The notes beneath the pieces are model-generated. The model ran no database searches. It was given only the letters and a program-made list of their open reading frames with translations, and was not told the origin of the DNA. A stretch of 5,242 nt of DNA from RGIG6904 sp024680835 (GTDB lineage Bacteria; Bacillota; Clostridia; Lachnospirales; Lachnospiraceae): NCBI GenBank assembly GCA_024680835.1, contig JAILBP010000184.1, positions 1 to 5,242 of the forward strand, given 5' to 3'. The position numbers and the translations under genes were made by a program. This document shows positions 5,015 to 5,242 of this stretch, one piece after another (within the stretch, counting starts at the first letter, position 1; every line of letters starts with the position of its first letter).

Positions 5015-5242
5015 ATGAAAGAAAAAAATTGGATCAATACGGTAATGCATTATATCGTACATAACAGTTTTCTGATAACTGTGGCATTCATGCTCATGGT
5101 GCATGCCGTTCTGCTGGGGGTTCTGGCATTTGCAAAGATCCTCCCGCTGATGTATTTTAATGTACTCAGTGTTATAGTGTATCTTTTCTGTGTCGTATTA
5201 TGCAGATTCGGTCATATGGTGCCTGTGTATATCAGTATAATG
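5015..5242 (+). CDS. Integral membrane protein, N-terminal part (cut by window end)
   Basis: 76 codons are open from the ATG at 5015 to the window end; the gene continues beyond it. Seen: a short charged start (MKEKNW), a hydrophobic helix at about 18-42, a second at about 43-63 after a Pro-containing turn, a C-R-F-G-H polar break (63-67), and the beginning of a third at about 68. The pattern FNVLSVIVYLF followed by a basic turn recalls the multi-helix N-terminal sensor regions seen before GGDEF or similar signalling domains in Lachnospiraceae, but no catalytic domain is in view and this is a guess. The ATG is preceded by a weak GTGAGG site, 11 nt away, inside a small inverted repeat. Its transcript probably starts at the perfect promoter at 4859-4887. 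Composition matches its neighbours. Confidence 0.7.
   Translation, partial: MKEKNWINTVMHYIVHNSFLITVAFMLMVHAVLLGVLAFAKILPLMYFNVLSVIVYLFCVVLCRFGHMVPVYISIM

Noticed and set aside
1..5242. CRISPR array, insertion sequence, tRNA or prophage elements.
   Set aside because: No regularly spaced direct repeats, transposase motifs, terminal inverted repeats or tRNA-like cloverleaf were seen on either strand.

Overview
The window looks like a chromosomal stretch from a low-to-mid GC Firmicute, most likely a Clostridia/Lachnospiraceae-type gut or rumen bacterium. Reasons: strong AGGAG-type ribosome binding sites, consensus sigma-A promoters, a compact U-tailed intrinsic terminator, all genes on one strand, and protein sequences of clostridial flavour. 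This placement is inference; no rRNA or other strict marker is present.

Layout, all on the + strand. (1) Positions 1-222: the C-terminal end of a Cof-type HAD-IIB hydrolase. (2) 223-383: an AT-rich leader with a possible promoter and small inverted repeats. (3) 384-1283: cysD, the ATP-pyrophosphatase subunit of ATP sulfurylase. (4) 1284-1423: an unusually long cysD-cysN gap with an open but start-less reading frame and two overlapping perfect hairpins just before the cysN ribosome binding site. (5) 1424-3055: cysN, the GTPase subunit, with a C-terminal extension of about 110 residues that reads as a shortened APS-kinase (CysC) domain without its ATP and substrate motifs. (6) 3081-3128: an intrinsic terminator, followed at once by a near-consensus promoter (3125-3153) whose predicted transcript starts on a perfect 9-bp hairpin. 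(7) 3244-4875: a membrane protein fused to a spermidine-synthase-like domain (MFS/spermidine synthase family). (8) 4859-4887: a perfect TTGACA-17-TATAAT promoter over the last codons of that gene, then a 120-nt leader. (9) 5015 to the window end: the start of an integral membrane protein cut by the window.

How they work together: CysD and CysN form one enzyme that makes APS from sulfate and ATP, driven by GTP hydrolysis. No intact APS kinase, APS/PAPS reductase or sulfate transporter is present, and the unit is terminated straight after cysN. With the apparently dead kinase tail this suggests that APS, rather than PAPS, is the product used, or that a kinase lies elsewhere. The two downstream genes appear to be independent units with their own promoters and no evident functional link to sulfate activation. 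The most unusual items are the degenerate kinase tail of CysN, the paired hairpins before cysN, the hairpin at the predicted transcript start of the spermidine-synthase-like gene, and the perfect promoter for the last gene.
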